DNA from: Tatumella saanichensis
GTDB lineage: Bacteria > Pseudomonadota > Gammaproteobacteria > Enterobacterales > Enterobacteriaceae
Assembly (NCBI RefSeq): GCF_000439375.1
Contig: NZ_ATMI01000040.1
Span: forward strand, 103,120 to 167,119
Direction: 5' to 3'
Length of the DNA: 64,000 nt
Shown: piece by piece, positions 10,177 to 19,949 of the stretch
Numbering within the stretch: position 1 is the first letter of the stretch
Layout: every line of letters starts with the position of its first letter
Translations under genes and position numbers: made by a program
Notes under the pieces: generated by a model
Database searches by the model: none
What the model was told of the DNA's origin: nothing
What the model saw: the letters and a program-made list of their open reading frames with translations, nothing else

Positions 10177-11154
10177 ATGAACGAAAGTCCACAATGGCAG
10201 CCTGCTGCGCCTGTTGCCAATCTGTTAAAGCGTGCGGCGATCATCGCTGAAATTCGGCGCTTCTTTACTGATCGTGGTGTTCTGGAAGTTGACACTCCGG
10301 CGATGAGTCAGGCGACGGTCACTGATATTCATCTGGTACCGTTTAAAACGCGATTTGTCGGGCCGGGGGCGTCTCAAGGACTGGATCTTTGGCTGATGAC
10401 TAGCCCTGAATATCATATGAAACGTTTGCTGGCAGCGGGGAGTGGGCCGATTTATCAGATGAACCGCAGCTTCCGTAACGAGGAAGCCGGCCGCCACCAT
10501 AACCCAGAATTTACAATGCTGGAGTGGTACCGTCCCCATTATGATATGTACCGGCTGATCAATGAAGTGGATGATCTGCTGCAGCAGATCCTTGAATGCG
10601 ATGCGTCGGAATCAATCTCCTATCAGCAGGCATTTCTCCGTTGTCTGAATATCGATCCCTTATCTGCGGATAAAGAGGCACTGGTGGCAGTGGCAACCAC
10701 GCTGGGCGTGGGTGATCTTGCCGCTGCAGAAGATGACCGTGATACGCTGCTGCAACTGCTGTTTATGCTCGGTGTTGAGCCTAAAATCGGCCAAGATCGC
10801 CCGACATTTGTTTATCACTTTCCGGCATCGCAGGCGTCGCTGGCTGAAATCAGTACCGAAGACCATCGGGTCGCGGAGCGGTTTGAGGTATATTACAAAG
10901 GCATTGAACTGGCAAATGGCTTTCGTGAATTGACTGATGCCCGTGAACAGCGTCAGCGTTTTGAACAGGATAACCGTCGTCGTCTCGAAAAAGGCTTAGC
11001 GGAACAACCTATCGATCATCTGCTGTTGGCAGCTTTGGAACATGGTTTACCCGACTGCTCAGGGGTAGCTCTGGGCGTAGATCGTCTGGTGATGTTGGCG
11101 TTAAATGCCGACGCTCTCAGCGAGGTCATTGCCTTTCCAGTCGATCGTTGCTGA
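10177..11154 (+). CDS. epmA: EF-P--(R)-beta-lysine ligase EpmA
   Basis: EpmA is a truncated class II lysyl-tRNA synthetase paralogue that attaches beta-lysine to Lys34 of EF-P. The 325-residue product starts [20 protein letters not shown] behind CAGGAG and has the E. coli length. Class II motifs are present: motif 2 around [20 protein letters not shown] and motif 3 [12 protein letters not shown] near residues 295-306. It lacks the N-terminal anticodon-binding domain, as expected. The frame extends upstream, but the family supports the start at 10177. Confidence 0.97.
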   Translation: MNESPQWQPAAPVANLLKRAAIIAEIRRFFTDRGVLEVDTPAMSQATVTDIHLVPFKTRFVGPGASQGLDLWLMTSPEYHMKRLLAAGSGPIYQMNRSFRNEEAGRHHNPEFTMLEWYRPHYDMYRLINEVDDLLQQILECDASESISYQQAFLRCLNIDPLSADKEALVAVATTLGVGDLAAAEDDRDTLLQLLFMLGVEPKIGQDRPTFVYHFPASQASLAEISTEDHRVAERFEVYYKGIELANGFRELTDAREQRQRFEQDNRRRLEKGLAEQPIDHLLLAALEHGLPDCSGVALGVDRLVMLALNADALSEVIAFPVDRC

Positions 11155-11161
11155 GGATTGC

Positions 11162-11180
11162 CGCCCTGTCAGACAGGGCG
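11162..11180. terminator. Hairpin between convergent epmA and mscM
   Basis: A 7-bp stem (CGCCCTG / CAGGGCG) lies in the 36-base gap. A second small stem (GGCGG / CCGCC, 11186-11202) overlaps the mscM stop. No T tract is seen. Confidence 0.5.
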
Positions 11181-11190
11181 CTATCGGCGG

Positions 11191-14100
11191 TTATAAGCCG
11201 CCAGATTTATACACTTTCGCTGCAGGGGTGCCCTGTGCTGCTGGCAGGGTATTGCTGACTTTTTCCATTCGCACCTGGAAAGGTGGGAAGGGCATCTCAA
11301 TATTATTCTGTTGAAAGCCCTGCAAGATCAGCTGATGAAGTTCATGACGTAGTGGCATCCGATGTCCCATTTCCGCAGCGTAAATACGCAGTTCAAATAG
11401 CTGGATCCCTTGCTGTAAATCGACCAGAAAGGCCTCCGGTGGCGGCGTTTTCAGGACATAACTGCAACAGTCAGCGGCATGTTTCAACACGTGGGTAACC
11501 AGTTCACTACTGGTCTGTGCTGGTGCTGGAATGGTTAATACCACACGCGTTACTGCATCAGACAGCGACCAGTTAACAAACTGTTCGGTAATAAAGGCCT
11601 TATTCGGCACGATAATCTCTTTACGATCCCAGTCTGTAATGGTGGTGGCTCGGGTATTAATTTTGGAAATCGTCCCCGTTAATTCGCGGATCGTCACGGT
11701 ATCGCCGATACGGATCGGTTTTTCAAACAGAATGATCAGGCCGGAAATAAAGTTAGCGAAAATTTCCTGTAAGCCGAAGCCCAGCCCGACACCCAATGCA
11801 GCAACCAGCCATTGCAGTTTTGCCCAATCGATACCGAGCATCGAAAAACCGGTCATGCCACCGATAATCATTAGCAGGTATTTGGTTAGGGTTATGATTG
11901 CATAGCCGGTGCCAGGGGTCAGGCTAAGATGTTGCAAAATAGCCAGTTCCAGCAGTGCCGGCATATTGCGTACCAGTTGCAGCGTGATCACCAGTACCAG
12001 AATAGCGATCAGCACCGCGCCTAGGGTGACCGGTTGAATACTCTCCGCGCCAGGACCAGAGGAGGCATCCCATAGAGGTATATTCTCTAAAAAAGCGAAA
12101 GCAGAGTGTAATTCAGACCACAGCAGGATCAGTGATACTAGTGCCACCAGTGTTAACAGCGACCGCACCAGTCGCAGTGATTGCGCACTGATGGTGTCGA
12201 GATCAATAACCGGTTCCTCCATCTCATAGGATTCGGTACTGGTGGCGTTACTATGTTCTTTTTCCTCTTCACCGCTGCGAGCGCGGCTGGCCAGCATATC
12301 GGCCCTTTTCTGGCGAGCACGGTCAAATTCAATACGTCGCCGCTGGATCAGCATCCAGCGACGGATAATGTGATAAACAATTAACAGTACAAACCAGATT
12401 GCCAGCGAGCTTTCGAGTCTGGCCAACAGGGCTTGAGCCGTCGCCAGATACCCTACACAGGACGCCAGAGCGGCTATCAGCGGGATAACCATCATCACAT
12501 CCCACAATAGGGTATTGGTCATATTGTGGCTGTTACCCTGGCGATCAAAATAGAGCGGTAATCCGGCTCGTTTTAGGGCATTGGTCACCACCGTCAAGGC
12601 AATACAGATCAAAATAAAACTCAGACGACCGACGGAGGCAGAAAACTGACGGTCTTCGAGGTTATCAAAGGTGATCAGCACCATAATTAGCGGCACGATC
12701 AGGCCGACCGTCAGAGAGTAATAGCGCATGGCTCTGGCGACAGAGGCCTGTGGCCAACGGAAATGGGCAATAAACAACCCGTGTGAGCGGGCAAAGGCTG
12801 CGCTGATCATAAAGGCCCATAATACGGGTAGGGTGGCCGTCACTCCATCGCCGATGGCCACCGCAATCGGGTAGGGCCAGGCATGTTGTAATCCATACCC
12901 CAGAGCCGCCCACAGTACTGGCAACGGCAAAGCAACCAATACTGACCAGACCACGGTTCTGACGGTCAGACTGAATTTGTCGAGGGTGACTTTGCCGACT
13001 TTAGCGGCAGCACGGGAGAGAAAAGCCTGATAGTGGCGGCGGGAGCTGATACTGATGATCACCAGCAGTAACGCGCCGAGGATCGGCATAATGGTATCAC
13101 GGCTGGTAAGCATCATTGCCGTGGCTTTGCCTAACTGGCCAAACGTATCTAAGGACAGCAGGCGGGAGAGGTCCTGCACTACCTGTACCGGGTAATGGAA
13201 ATTAACCGGCCCGACATCGGCAGTCCAAAACAGATAGCGGTGGGTGGCATCCTTGACGTCATTAAGCGCATCTTGAAGCTGGGTATTGGCCACTTTTAGC
13301 TTGGTAATTTCCAGAATCAGCGAATCACAGCCGGAGATCAGTGAGGTCAGCAGCTCACGCTGAGTGCGGATCTGAGCATCCAAAATGCGGACTTGTTCTG
13401 CAGTAAGCGGCGTACCGTTTTCTTGGGTCAGGGAGTGCAAACTTGCCTGACGGTTGAGCAGGTCTTCGTAATGCAACCGCTGTACTCGTAATTCCCCCAT
13501 TTCACTGTCAATTTGTTGCTGCTTAGGCACTTCCGGCAGTCGCGCAACTTGGGCGCGTAGGGCTTCTCCCAACAAATTAGACTCTCCCAGCCACTGCGAC
13601 TGTTCGCGCAGGGTGGAAAGTGCCTGTCGGACCTGTAAAGTCTGATTAGCCGCCAGACGTTGCTGTGACGCGACCAGATCCATACGCTGTGCCTGCTGAT
13701 TCAGGGCAGAGGAGAGGTCACGGTTAATACTGAACTGTTCACTGATGCCTGGGGGCAGTTCACCACTGTTTTCTGCCAGTTGCTCAGTACGTTCCAGTGC
13801 CTGCTGAGCTTCTTGCTGACGCTGGTTATTCAGCTGGTTACGCAGGGCCTGCAGGTAACTGTCGAGCTGTGCCATGGTTTTCTGGTGCAGTTCAGCCCGT
13901 AATCGAGCCAGTTCCTGACGGTTACTGGCGGAGAGCTGCGCCAGTTCCAGCTCATTGACTCGAGCTTTATTGGCCGCATTGGCGGCTTCTCTGGCCCAAA
14001 TTTTTGCCTGGCCGAGGGCGGTGGCTGTGGTTTGCTGGCCTTGTAAACGGCGGTCACTGTCTGTCAGTGCCCGTCTAGCTTCTGTCTGTTGCTGAGGGAG

Positions 14101-14526
14101 TTGGGTTAGGGAGTCACTGATGTCGCGTGCGCGATCCTGTTCCTGCTGCGCCTGACGTGTTTCCTCGAGTAATTGGCTGCTGACCTGTAGAATTTCCTGT
14201 TCGAGATCACTGCTATTCAGCGAGGTATTAACGGTTTTTGGATTATCGGTGACTGCGCTGATCTGTTGGCGCAACGCTTTGGATAACTTTGGGAAATTAT
14301 CGATCACAGACTGATACTGTGCCGCCTGTTCGATAGATGCCGTGCGCTGATCGAGAAAATCCAGTGCGCTTTGTAGCGCCTGGATCTGTTCAGCCTGGGC
14401 AGGAGTCGCTTTGGCACTTCTGGCATCATTGAGAGCCTGTTTGATCTGTGTCGCGTCAGTGCTATCTGCCGCACACACAGAAAAACTGAGCCCGAGGCTC
14501 AGCACGATCGCCGCAATCAGACGCAC
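11191..14526 (-). CDS. mscM: Miniconductance mechanosensitive channel MscM (YjeP, MscS family)
   Basis: MscM is a large inner-membrane osmotic safety valve of the MscS superfamily. The 1111-residue product (E. coli 1107) has a signal peptide (MRLIAAIVLSLGLSFSVCA), a long periplasmic coiled-coil region rich in Gln/Ala/Leu (about residues 20-480), about eleven transmembrane segments from about residue 490 to 930, then a C-terminal MscS pore and beta domain (GVGLGFGLQEIFANFISGLIILFEKP). The stop lies near epmA, convergent. It is 17 bases downstream of psd, so psd-mscM are probably co-transcribed. Confidence 0.97.
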   Translation of the reverse strand: MRLIAAIVLSLGLSFSVCAADSTDATQIKQALNDARSAKATPAQAEQIQALQSALDFLDQRTASIEQAAQYQSVIDNFPKLSKALRQQISAVTDNPKTVNTSLNSSDLEQEILQVSSQLLEETRQAQQEQDRARDISDSLTQLPQQQTEARRALTDSDRRLQGQQTTATALGQAKIWAREAANAANKARVNELELAQLSASNRQELARLRAELHQKTMAQLDSYLQALRNQLNNQRQQEAQQALERTEQLAENSGELPPGISEQFSINRDLSSALNQQAQRMDLVASQQRLAANQTLQVRQALSTLREQSQWLGESNLLGEALRAQVARLPEVPKQQQIDSEMGELRVQRLHYEDLLNRQASLHSLTQENGTPLTAEQVRILDAQIRTQRELLTSLISGCDSLILEITKLKVANTQLQDALNDVKDATHRYLFWTADVGPVNFHYPVQVVQDLSRLLSLDTFGQLGKATAMMLTSRDTIMPILGALLLVIISISSRRHYQAFLSRAAAKVGKVTLDKFSLTVRTVVWSVLVALPLPVLWAALGYGLQHAWPYPIAVAIGDGVTATLPVLWAFMISAAFARSHGLFIAHFRWPQASVARAMRYYSLTVGLIVPLIMVLITFDNLEDRQFSASVGRLSFILICIALTVVTNALKRAGLPLYFDRQGNSHNMTNTLLWDVMMVIPLIAALASCVGYLATAQALLARLESSLAIWFVLLIVYHIIRRWMLIQRRRIEFDRARQKRADMLASRARSGEEEKEHSNATSTESYEMEEPVIDLDTISAQSLRLVRSLLTLVALVSLILLWSELHSAFAFLENIPLWDASSGPGAESIQPVTLGAVLIAILVLVITLQLVRNMPALLELAILQHLSLTPGTGYAIITLTKYLLMIIGGMTGFSMLGIDWAKLQWLVAALGVGLGFGLQEIFANFISGLIILFEKPIRIGDTVTIRELTGTISKINTRATTITDWDRKEIIVPNKAFITEQFVNWSLSDAVTRVVLTIPAPAQTSSELVTHVLKHAADCCSYVLKTPPPEAFLVDLQQGIQLFELRIYAAEMGHRMPLRHELHQLILQGFQQNNIEMPFPPFQVRMEKVSNTLPAAQGTPAAKVYKSGGL

Positions 14527-14543
14527 GTCAGGATCCTCCGAGC

Positions 14544-15440
14544 TTACTCAGTAGCCGCAGTGTCAGTGCGAAGGCTGCTCATAGCAGCTGCCAGCGGCTG
14601 GCCGAGGCGAGTACGGCTACCCGCTTCCAGAGATTCGCTAAGCATCACTTTATTTTGGGCAAACAGATTGATCACGGTAGAGCCCAGTTTGAAACGGCCC
14701 ATCTCATCACCTTTCAGCAATACTACTGCTCCGTCAGCTTCTGCTGCAGGATAATGCCAGCGCTTAATCACTCCTTCACGTGGTGGGGTAATGGTACCGG
14801 CCCAGACGGTTTCAATACTGCCGACAATGGTAGCGCCGACGAGGATTTGCACCATCGGGCCAAAATCGGTGTCGAAATAGCAGACCACGCGTTCATTGCG
14901 GGCAAACAGGTTAGGGATATTGCGTGCCGTCAGCGGGTTAACCGAGTAGAGATCGCCTGGCACGTAGACCATTTCACGCAGAATACCGTTACACGGCATG
15001 TGTACACGGTGATAATCGCGGGGGGCCAAATAGGTAGTGATAAATTGGCCATTGTAGAAATCAGCGGCCCGACGCTCATCGCCGGCCAGCAGTGCTTCTA
15101 AGGTATAATTATGGCCCTTGGCTTGAAAGACCAGGTTCTCTTCAATGCGTCCGGCTTGACTGACGGCACCGTCTGCTGGCTGAGTCAGCAGGTTTGGATC
15201 GTTATCAATTGGGCGGGCACCCTCTTTCAGAGGGCGAACGAAGAAATCGTTGAAGGTGGGGTAGGCAGAGGTCTCTTTTTTGACGGCTTCAGACATATCC
15301 ACTTTGTAATACCAGACAAACAGATCGATCACTGCCCGTGTCAGCCAGCCACCTTTGCGGCTTGCTCCCCAGCCTGCCAGTTCGGTTAAGGCTTTTTTAG
15401 GTAATACTGCATTGATGCCAAGTTTGATTCGTTCCAGCAT
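14544..15440 (-). CDS. psd: Phosphatidylserine decarboxylase proenzyme
   Basis: Psd makes phosphatidylethanolamine from phosphatidylserine at the inner membrane. The start at 15440 ([14 protein letters not shown], 298 residues) is chosen because AGGAGG lies just upstream and the sequence aligns with E. coli Psd; a frame 16 codons longer has no support. The self-cleavage site LGST is at 252-255, cut between Gly253 and Ser254 to give the pyruvoyl alpha chain. DYHRVHMPC is at 142-150. It is between rsgA and mscM on the same strand. Confidence 0.97.
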   Translation of the reverse strand: MLERIKLGINAVLPKKALTELAGWGASRKGGWLTRAVIDLFVWYYKVDMSEAVKKETSAYPTFNDFFVRPLKEGARPIDNDPNLLTQPADGAVSQAGRIEENLVFQAKGHNYTLEALLAGDERRAADFYNGQFITTYLAPRDYHRVHMPCNGILREMVYVPGDLYSVNPLTARNIPNLFARNERVVCYFDTDFGPMVQILVGATIVGSIETVWAGTITPPREGVIKRWHYPAAEADGAVVLLKGDEMGRFKLGSTVINLFAQNKVMLSESLEAGSRTRLGQPLAAAMSSLRTDTAATE

Positions 15441-15526
15441 GTTGCCTCCTGGCGTTAACATGTTCTTAAAAGTAAAAGGGCAATTCACACCGCTGTGGTG
15501 TCCGCCAGTCTGTGTGATGACGTCAG

Positions 15527-16579
15527 TTAATCCTCACTGACTGAGAAGTTTTTACGGACTTTCACCTGTGCCATGCTCTCAAGGATGCGGTGATAGCTGT
15601 CGAAGCGGATCTCACTGATTTTTCCGTCGTCGACCGCTTGGCGGATGGCACAACCTGGATCGGTATCGTGCTTACAATCGCGAAATTTGCAGTGGCCGAG
15701 ATAGTCGGCAAATTCTACAAAGCCGCGGGTAACCTGTTCCGGCTCAAGGTGCCACAAGCCGAATTCTCTGACTCCCGGGGAGTCAATCACCTTGCCGCCG
15801 TGCGGGAAGTGATAAAGGCGGGCTGCCGTAGTGGTATGCTGACCGAGGCCTGAATTATCAGAGACATCGTTGGTTAGGATCTGTTCCTGCTCACCGCTAT
15901 CCAGTCCCAGCAGTTTGTTTAATAGGCTCGACTTGCCAACGCCAGATTGTCCGGCAAAAATACTGATACGGTCAGTCAATGCCTGCTCAAGAGGCGCCAG
16001 ACCTTGGCGAGTGTGGCTCGAAACCATCAGCACCGGATACCCGATATCGCGATAAATCCCCATCTGCTCATCGACGAAACGGCGTCCATCATCATCCAGT
16101 AGGTCGGTTTTATTCAGAACCAGTAATGGAGCAATACCCAGTGTTTCGCAGGCAATCAAGTAACGGTCAATAATATTCAGTGACAGCTCCGGCAAGATGG
16201 CCGAGACGATGACTATCTGATCGATATTCGCGGCAATCGGTTTCAGGCCGTCGTAGTAATCAGGACGGTTCAACACCGAGGTGCGCTCGTGGACTGCTTC
16301 AACAATGCCTTTGCCGGTACCACTTTGCGGGGCGCGCCACACGACGCGGTCCCCGGTCACCAGTGAGCGTAGCGTTCGGCGTAGATTACAGCGCAGAATT
16401 TGGCCTTGGCTATCTTCTACATCGGCATGCATGCCCAATCGGCTGATCACAATACCTTCCTGCGGCTCGCCAAACAGGCTGTCATCGGGCTCTGGTTTTT
16501 CAGCGCGTGTTTTCAGGCGTCGCTGGTGGTTCGCATTCACCCGACGCTGTTGACCTTTTGACAGTTTATTTTTGCTCAC
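15527..16579 (-). CDS. rsgA: Small ribosomal subunit biogenesis GTPase RsgA
   Basis: RsgA is a circularly permuted GTPase that checks late 30S maturation. From the GTG at 16579 the protein is 350 residues, the E. coli length, starting [25 protein letters not shown] just upstream acts as ribosome site, so this is preferred to an ATG four codons earlier. G motifs are in permuted order: NKTD (156-159), GQSGVGKSS (210-218), DSPG (266-269). The zinc knuckle uses Cys297, Cys302, His304, Cys310. It is divergent from orn, as in E. coli. Confidence 0.97.
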   Translation of the reverse strand: MSKNKLSKGQQRRVNANHQRRLKTRAEKPEPDDSLFGEPQEGIVISRLGMHADVEDSQGQILRCNLRRTLRSLVTGDRVVWRAPQSGTGKGIVEAVHERTSVLNRPDYYDGLKPIAANIDQIVIVSAILPELSLNIIDRYLIACETLGIAPLLVLNKTDLLDDDGRRFVDEQMGIYRDIGYPVLMVSSHTRQGLAPLEQALTDRISIFAGQSGVGKSSLLNKLLGLDSGEQEQILTNDVSDNSGLGQHTTTAARLYHFPHGGKVIDSPGVREFGLWHLEPEQVTRGFVEFADYLGHCKFRDCKHDTDPGCAIRQAVDDGKISEIRFDSYHRILESMAQVKVRKNFSVSED

Positions 16580-16681
16580 ACTTCCTCTCATGATTTGCCA
16601 GACTTCGCCCGGCGGGGCAAAACGTCTATGATACCATTAATAGTGACTCATAGACGATTTTAGCAACGGTGAGAGAGAAGT

Positions 16682-17233
16682 ATGACAACCGCAAGTGAAA
16701 ACAATCTGATCTGGATTGATCTGGAAATGACCGGGCTGGACCCGGAACAGGATCGAATCATCGAAATCGCCACACTGGTTACTGATGCTGACTTGAACAT
16801 TTTGGCAGAAGGGCCGGTGATTGCGGTGCATCAGTCAGCGGAACAACTGGCGCTGATGGATGAGTGGAATGTCCGAACCCACACCGGTAGTGGGCTGGTT
16901 GACCGCGTCAAAGTCAGTGACTATGATGACCGCCGGGCGGAACTGGCTACACTAGAGTTCTTAAAGCAATGGGTACCGGCTAATGCCTCGCCGATCTGCG
17001 GGAACAGTATCGGCCAAGACCGCCGCTTTTTATACAAATATATGCCAGAACTGGAAGAGTGGTTCCATTATCGGGCTGTGGATGTCAGCACCCTTAAAGA
17101 ATTGGCTCGTCGCTGGAAGCCTGAAATTTTGCCTGGCTTCAAAAAAACCGGTAGCCATCAGGCACTGGATGATATTCGTGAGTCGGTAGCTGAATTACGC
17201 TACTACCGCGAGAATTTCCTTAGTCTTAAGTAA
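16682..17233 (+). CDS. orn: Oligoribonuclease
   Basis: Orn is the essential 3'-5' exonuclease that degrades RNA dinucleotides and short oligomers, including pGpG. The 183-residue product has the DEDDh exonuclease core: Asp13 and Glu15 in [11 protein letters not shown], the Exo II region around [10 protein letters not shown], and HQALDDI near 159-165 carrying the last His and Asp. It is followed by the tRNA-Gly cluster, the same order as E. coli orn-glyVXY. Confidence 0.98.
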   Translation: MTTASENNLIWIDLEMTGLDPEQDRIIEIATLVTDADLNILAEGPVIAVHQSAEQLALMDEWNVRTHTGSGLVDRVKVSDYDDRRAELATLEFLKQWVPANASPICGNSIGQDRRFLYKYMPELEEWFHYRAVDVSTLKELARRWKPEILPGFKKTGSHQALDDIRESVAELRYYRENFLSLK

Positions 17234-17310
17234 AAACGACTATTCTGTCAGCAACCTGATGTTTTAATCAGCAGTCAGATAAAAAGCTGAAAAAATATGA
17301 ACAACGGGGC

Positions 17311-17338
17311 TTGCGCCGGGAAATTATTCTCGTATAAT
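17311..17338 (+). promoter_or_regulatory. Promoter of the tRNA-Gly cluster
   Basis: TTGCGC (17311-17316) and a perfect TATAAT (17333-17338) are separated by 16 bases. The following GCACCCC is a GC-rich discriminator typical of stringently controlled stable-RNA promoters. Confidence 0.8.
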
Positions 17339-17378
17339 TCGCACCCCGTAACGATGAAGAATTTATGTCGTTGCCGGC

Positions 17379-17454
<76 letters not shown>

Positions 17455-17488
17455 AATTAAAAAATGATGTTGTAGTAGTTTCTCCGAT

Positions 17489-17564
<76 letters not shown>

Positions 17565-17599
17565 GAGAATGTAAGATATTACAAGTAGTACCCTCCAAT

Positions 17600-17675
<76 letters not shown>

Positions 17676-17708
17676 AATTTTCTTTCTTTTTGTTCTGTTT
17701 TATTCTCT

Positions 17709-17756
17709 CCAGATTCCAGATTCCAGATTCCAGATTCCAGATTCCAGATTCCAGAT
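17709..17756. repeat. Heptanucleotide tandem repeat (CCAGATT)6
   Basis: Six perfect CCAGATT units (17709-17750) plus CCAGAT of a seventh lie 33 bases after the last tRNA-Gly gene. The repeat is non-coding. Perfect units suggest recent slippage and likely strain-to-strain variation in copy number. Confidence 0.95.
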
Positions 17757-17803
17757 CAGGGATTACCCCTTTTGGCGGCGGAACACTTTGCCTATTTGAG
17801 GGC

Positions 17804-17834
17804 AAAAAAAATCAGCGCACCGCAGTACGCTGAT
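17804..17834 (-). terminator. Terminator of the aminotransferase gene
   Basis: On the minus strand ATCAGCG / CGCTGAT forms a 7-bp stem followed by eight T residues. Confidence 0.85.
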
Positions 17835-17865
17835 CATCCTTTTACCGCCGATCGGGAGACCCGTT

Positions 17866-18723
17866 TTAGGCTGGAACTTTATCCGACGCTAAAGTAAATT
17901 CCTGATACAGTTCACGGGCACGGGCACAAATTGGGCCACGTGGCAGTTCACGGTCTTCGATACGGTTGCAGTGCAGCACTTTGCCGTGGTTACCGGTACT
18001 GAAGACTTCATCCGCATTCAACACATCTTCCGGGGTCAAGGTCACTTCTTCAACAGGAATGCCGTCTTCACGTAACAGCTTAATGACACGCTGACGGGTG
18101 ATACCGTTCAAGAAGGTGCCGTTAGGAACTGGCGTATAAGCCGTGCCATTCTTCACGATCCACAGGTTGGCGGCAGCAAATTCAGCAATATTGCCTTCAC
18201 CATCCAATACAACTGCGGTGTAGAAACCACGCTTATTGGCTTCACGAAGAATACGCTGGGAATTCGGATACAAACAGGATGCTTTAGCTTCGGTCGGTGC
18301 CATGGTGGCATCTGGACGACGGAATGGACTGAAGGTCGCGCTGAAACCGGTATCTTCTGGCAGGGCAGTTTCAAAGATGTGCAGGGCGAAGGTAGTGCTT
18401 TCTGGATCCGGCAGGATAAAACCACCCGGAGAGAAGAACAATACTTTAATATAGTAATCGGTATCGTGAGGCAGCTTTGCCAAGCCTTCGTAGACGCGGC
18501 TGATAATCTCATCCACGGTCACTTTGGGCTCCATACCCATCGCCAGCGCAGAGTTAATGGCTCGCTGACAGTGAGGTTTCAGATCAGGGAGATGGCCCTT
18601 AACAGCGCGCGCGCCATCAAAAACAGTTGAAGCCATCCATAATGCATGGTCAGTGATGCCGATAGTGGGTTTGTCTTCGGTGCTCCATTCGCCGTTAGAC
18701 CAGATTATTTCGCGGTTAGTCAT
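17866..18723 (-). CDS. Branched-chain-amino-acid aminotransferase-like protein (class IV PLP aminotransferase)
   Basis: The 285-residue product belongs to the fold-type IV aminotransferases (BCAT / D-amino-acid aminotransferase / ADC lyase). The likely PLP lysine is Lys147 in APTEAKASCLYPNSQR; the later E-x4-N pattern (AEFAAANLWIV, Glu181) and NGITRQRVIKLL are family hallmarks. It is shorter than E. coli IlvE (309) and not specially similar, so it is a paralogue or acquired gene; alpha-proteobacterial BCATs resemble it more, from memory. It occupies the spot where E. coli has queG. It has its own terminator, a GAGGAA ribosome site and a GAAA-tetraloop hairpin (18747-18760) in the leader. Substrate is not predictable from sequence. 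Confidence 0.8.
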   Translation of the reverse strand: MTNREIIWSNGEWSTEDKPTIGITDHALWMASTVFDGARAVKGHLPDLKPHCQRAINSALAMGMEPKVTVDEIISRVYEGLAKLPHDTDYYIKVLFFSPGGFILPDPESTTFALHIFETALPEDTGFSATFSPFRRPDATMAPTEAKASCLYPNSQRILREANKRGFYTAVVLDGEGNIAEFAAANLWIVKNGTAYTPVPNGTFLNGITRQRVIKLLREDGIPVEEVTLTPEDVLNADEVFSTGNHGKVLHCNRIEDRELPRGPICARARELYQEFTLASDKVPA

Positions 18724-19949
18724 TGTATTCCTCAGTACCCATAGTTCCCTGTTTCCAGGGTGCAGATATAATTTATTATTGAAACTGTTTAGCTAAGAAA
18801 ATATTAACAGCCAGCACGCACAGTTGACTTCAGCATACCAAGAAAAAGTAGCTGATAAACCCCCCGAGAATGAAAAGGCAGCGACTAAAAAGTAAATATT
18901 TTAATACACCCAATTGGGAAAAAAATGTGCACGGGATAAAGACACATGCCCATCCCTATCGTGAAACCTCTGATATAAGACACAACAAAAGACTTTCTGC
19001 AGACTAATACACCCTAATACTAGTAAGCAGCGTGCTAATAGGGAAAGGGTTTAGACAATAAGGATTGAAGAACTTAACGTGGAGGGGGGAGTTATTCTGA
19101 ATTGCTTTAACTCAATGATTAATGAATGGGACCTTTACCGGTTTTTATCTGTGTAACAGCCTCACTTTTTTTACCTGACTGCCGGTAATACTTTCCTAGG
19201 TAGGCTATCGAGTCAAAGGGCAGGGATATTAACCGCTGTAATAATAATGGGGTTATTGCGATTATCGTCGTTATGATGGGGTGACGAGGACTTCCTCTTT
19301 ACTGATTAACCTTTCGGGCTATTTTGGGATAAGACTGTTTTCTGTGATCGGAGATCCTGACGATCTTTACCTGAGCTCACTGTCCGGTGCCCGTAGTGGT
19401 TAAGGATCACCCACTCAGTGGCTGAGCGATGGCGGTTTTCGCAGCCGCTACAGATTTTCCGGAAAAAATGGCCGAGTGCTGTTGCTATTCACCAGCACCA
19501 CCTGCATAATACGCCTCCCCGAAATGCCGGGCACTGGTAAAGCTTTCTGATAAGTCTCAAACAGGTCAGCGTTTCTATTGACTATCACCTATTACCTGCC
19601 ATTTTTCTAGGATCTCTGTAAACAGAGTTATCCACAGTATTCCCTTATCTGCTCACAGCCTTCGTCTTATCCTGTTATTGATAGCATATTTTTTTAATTA
19701 ATTGATTTTATTGTTTATATTTTTATTTTCTCAGTATGTGATTTTAATCATGTTCTGTTTGTATTGATTGAATCAAAACGTTTTTTTATTTTTATCCACA
19801 ATGAAAAACGATACGTTAACAAGGCTAGCGAAAGGTGTTTCCACCGGCTTGATTCTGGCGGTTATCCTTATGGCGTAGGGGGACCGACTCGTTATCTTGG
19901 TGGGCTATGTTATCCTCAACTGATACTCACCAGTCTTAAAGGGTCACCT
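18724..19949. other. 1.2-kb gene-free region at the datA position
   Basis: No reading frame here looks like a protein. E. coli has queG and the datA locus between glyY and nnr; queG is absent here and no remnant was recognised. The right third is very AT-rich (about 19680-19800) and carries two perfect DnaA boxes and an IHF-like site, listed separately. GATC sites cluster near 19346-19366. Confidence 0.6.
19628..19800. promoter_or_regulatory. Putative datA-like DnaA-binding locus
   Basis: Two perfect DnaA boxes TTATCCACA lie in the same orientation at 19628-19636 and 19792-19800. Between them is an AT-rich tract and an IHF-like site AATCAA-AACG-TTT (19771-19783, 12 of 13 to WATCAANNNNTTR). 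In E. coli datA lies beside glyVXY and binds DnaA with IHF to promote DnaA-ATP hydrolysis after initiation. Position plus content support homology; fewer strong boxes than E. coli are visible. The right box is 150 bases before nnr, so a role in nnr transcription is an alternative. Confidence 0.55.

Noticed and set aside
14544..15488. Longer psd start at 15488
   Set aside because: The extra 16 residues are absent from E. coli Psd and the ribosome site fits 15440.
19340..19640. Resemblance to oriC (clustered GATC sites and an R4-like DnaA box)
   Set aside because: Only two perfect boxes, no ordered R/I/tau array and no gidA/mioC neighbours; the glyVXY-nnr position fits datA better.
19801..19878. 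25-codon hydrophobic mini-frame MKNDTLTRLAKGVSTGLILA...
   Set aside because: There is no ribosome site, its start abuts a DnaA box and nothing shows conservation; it is most likely chance in the nnr leader.
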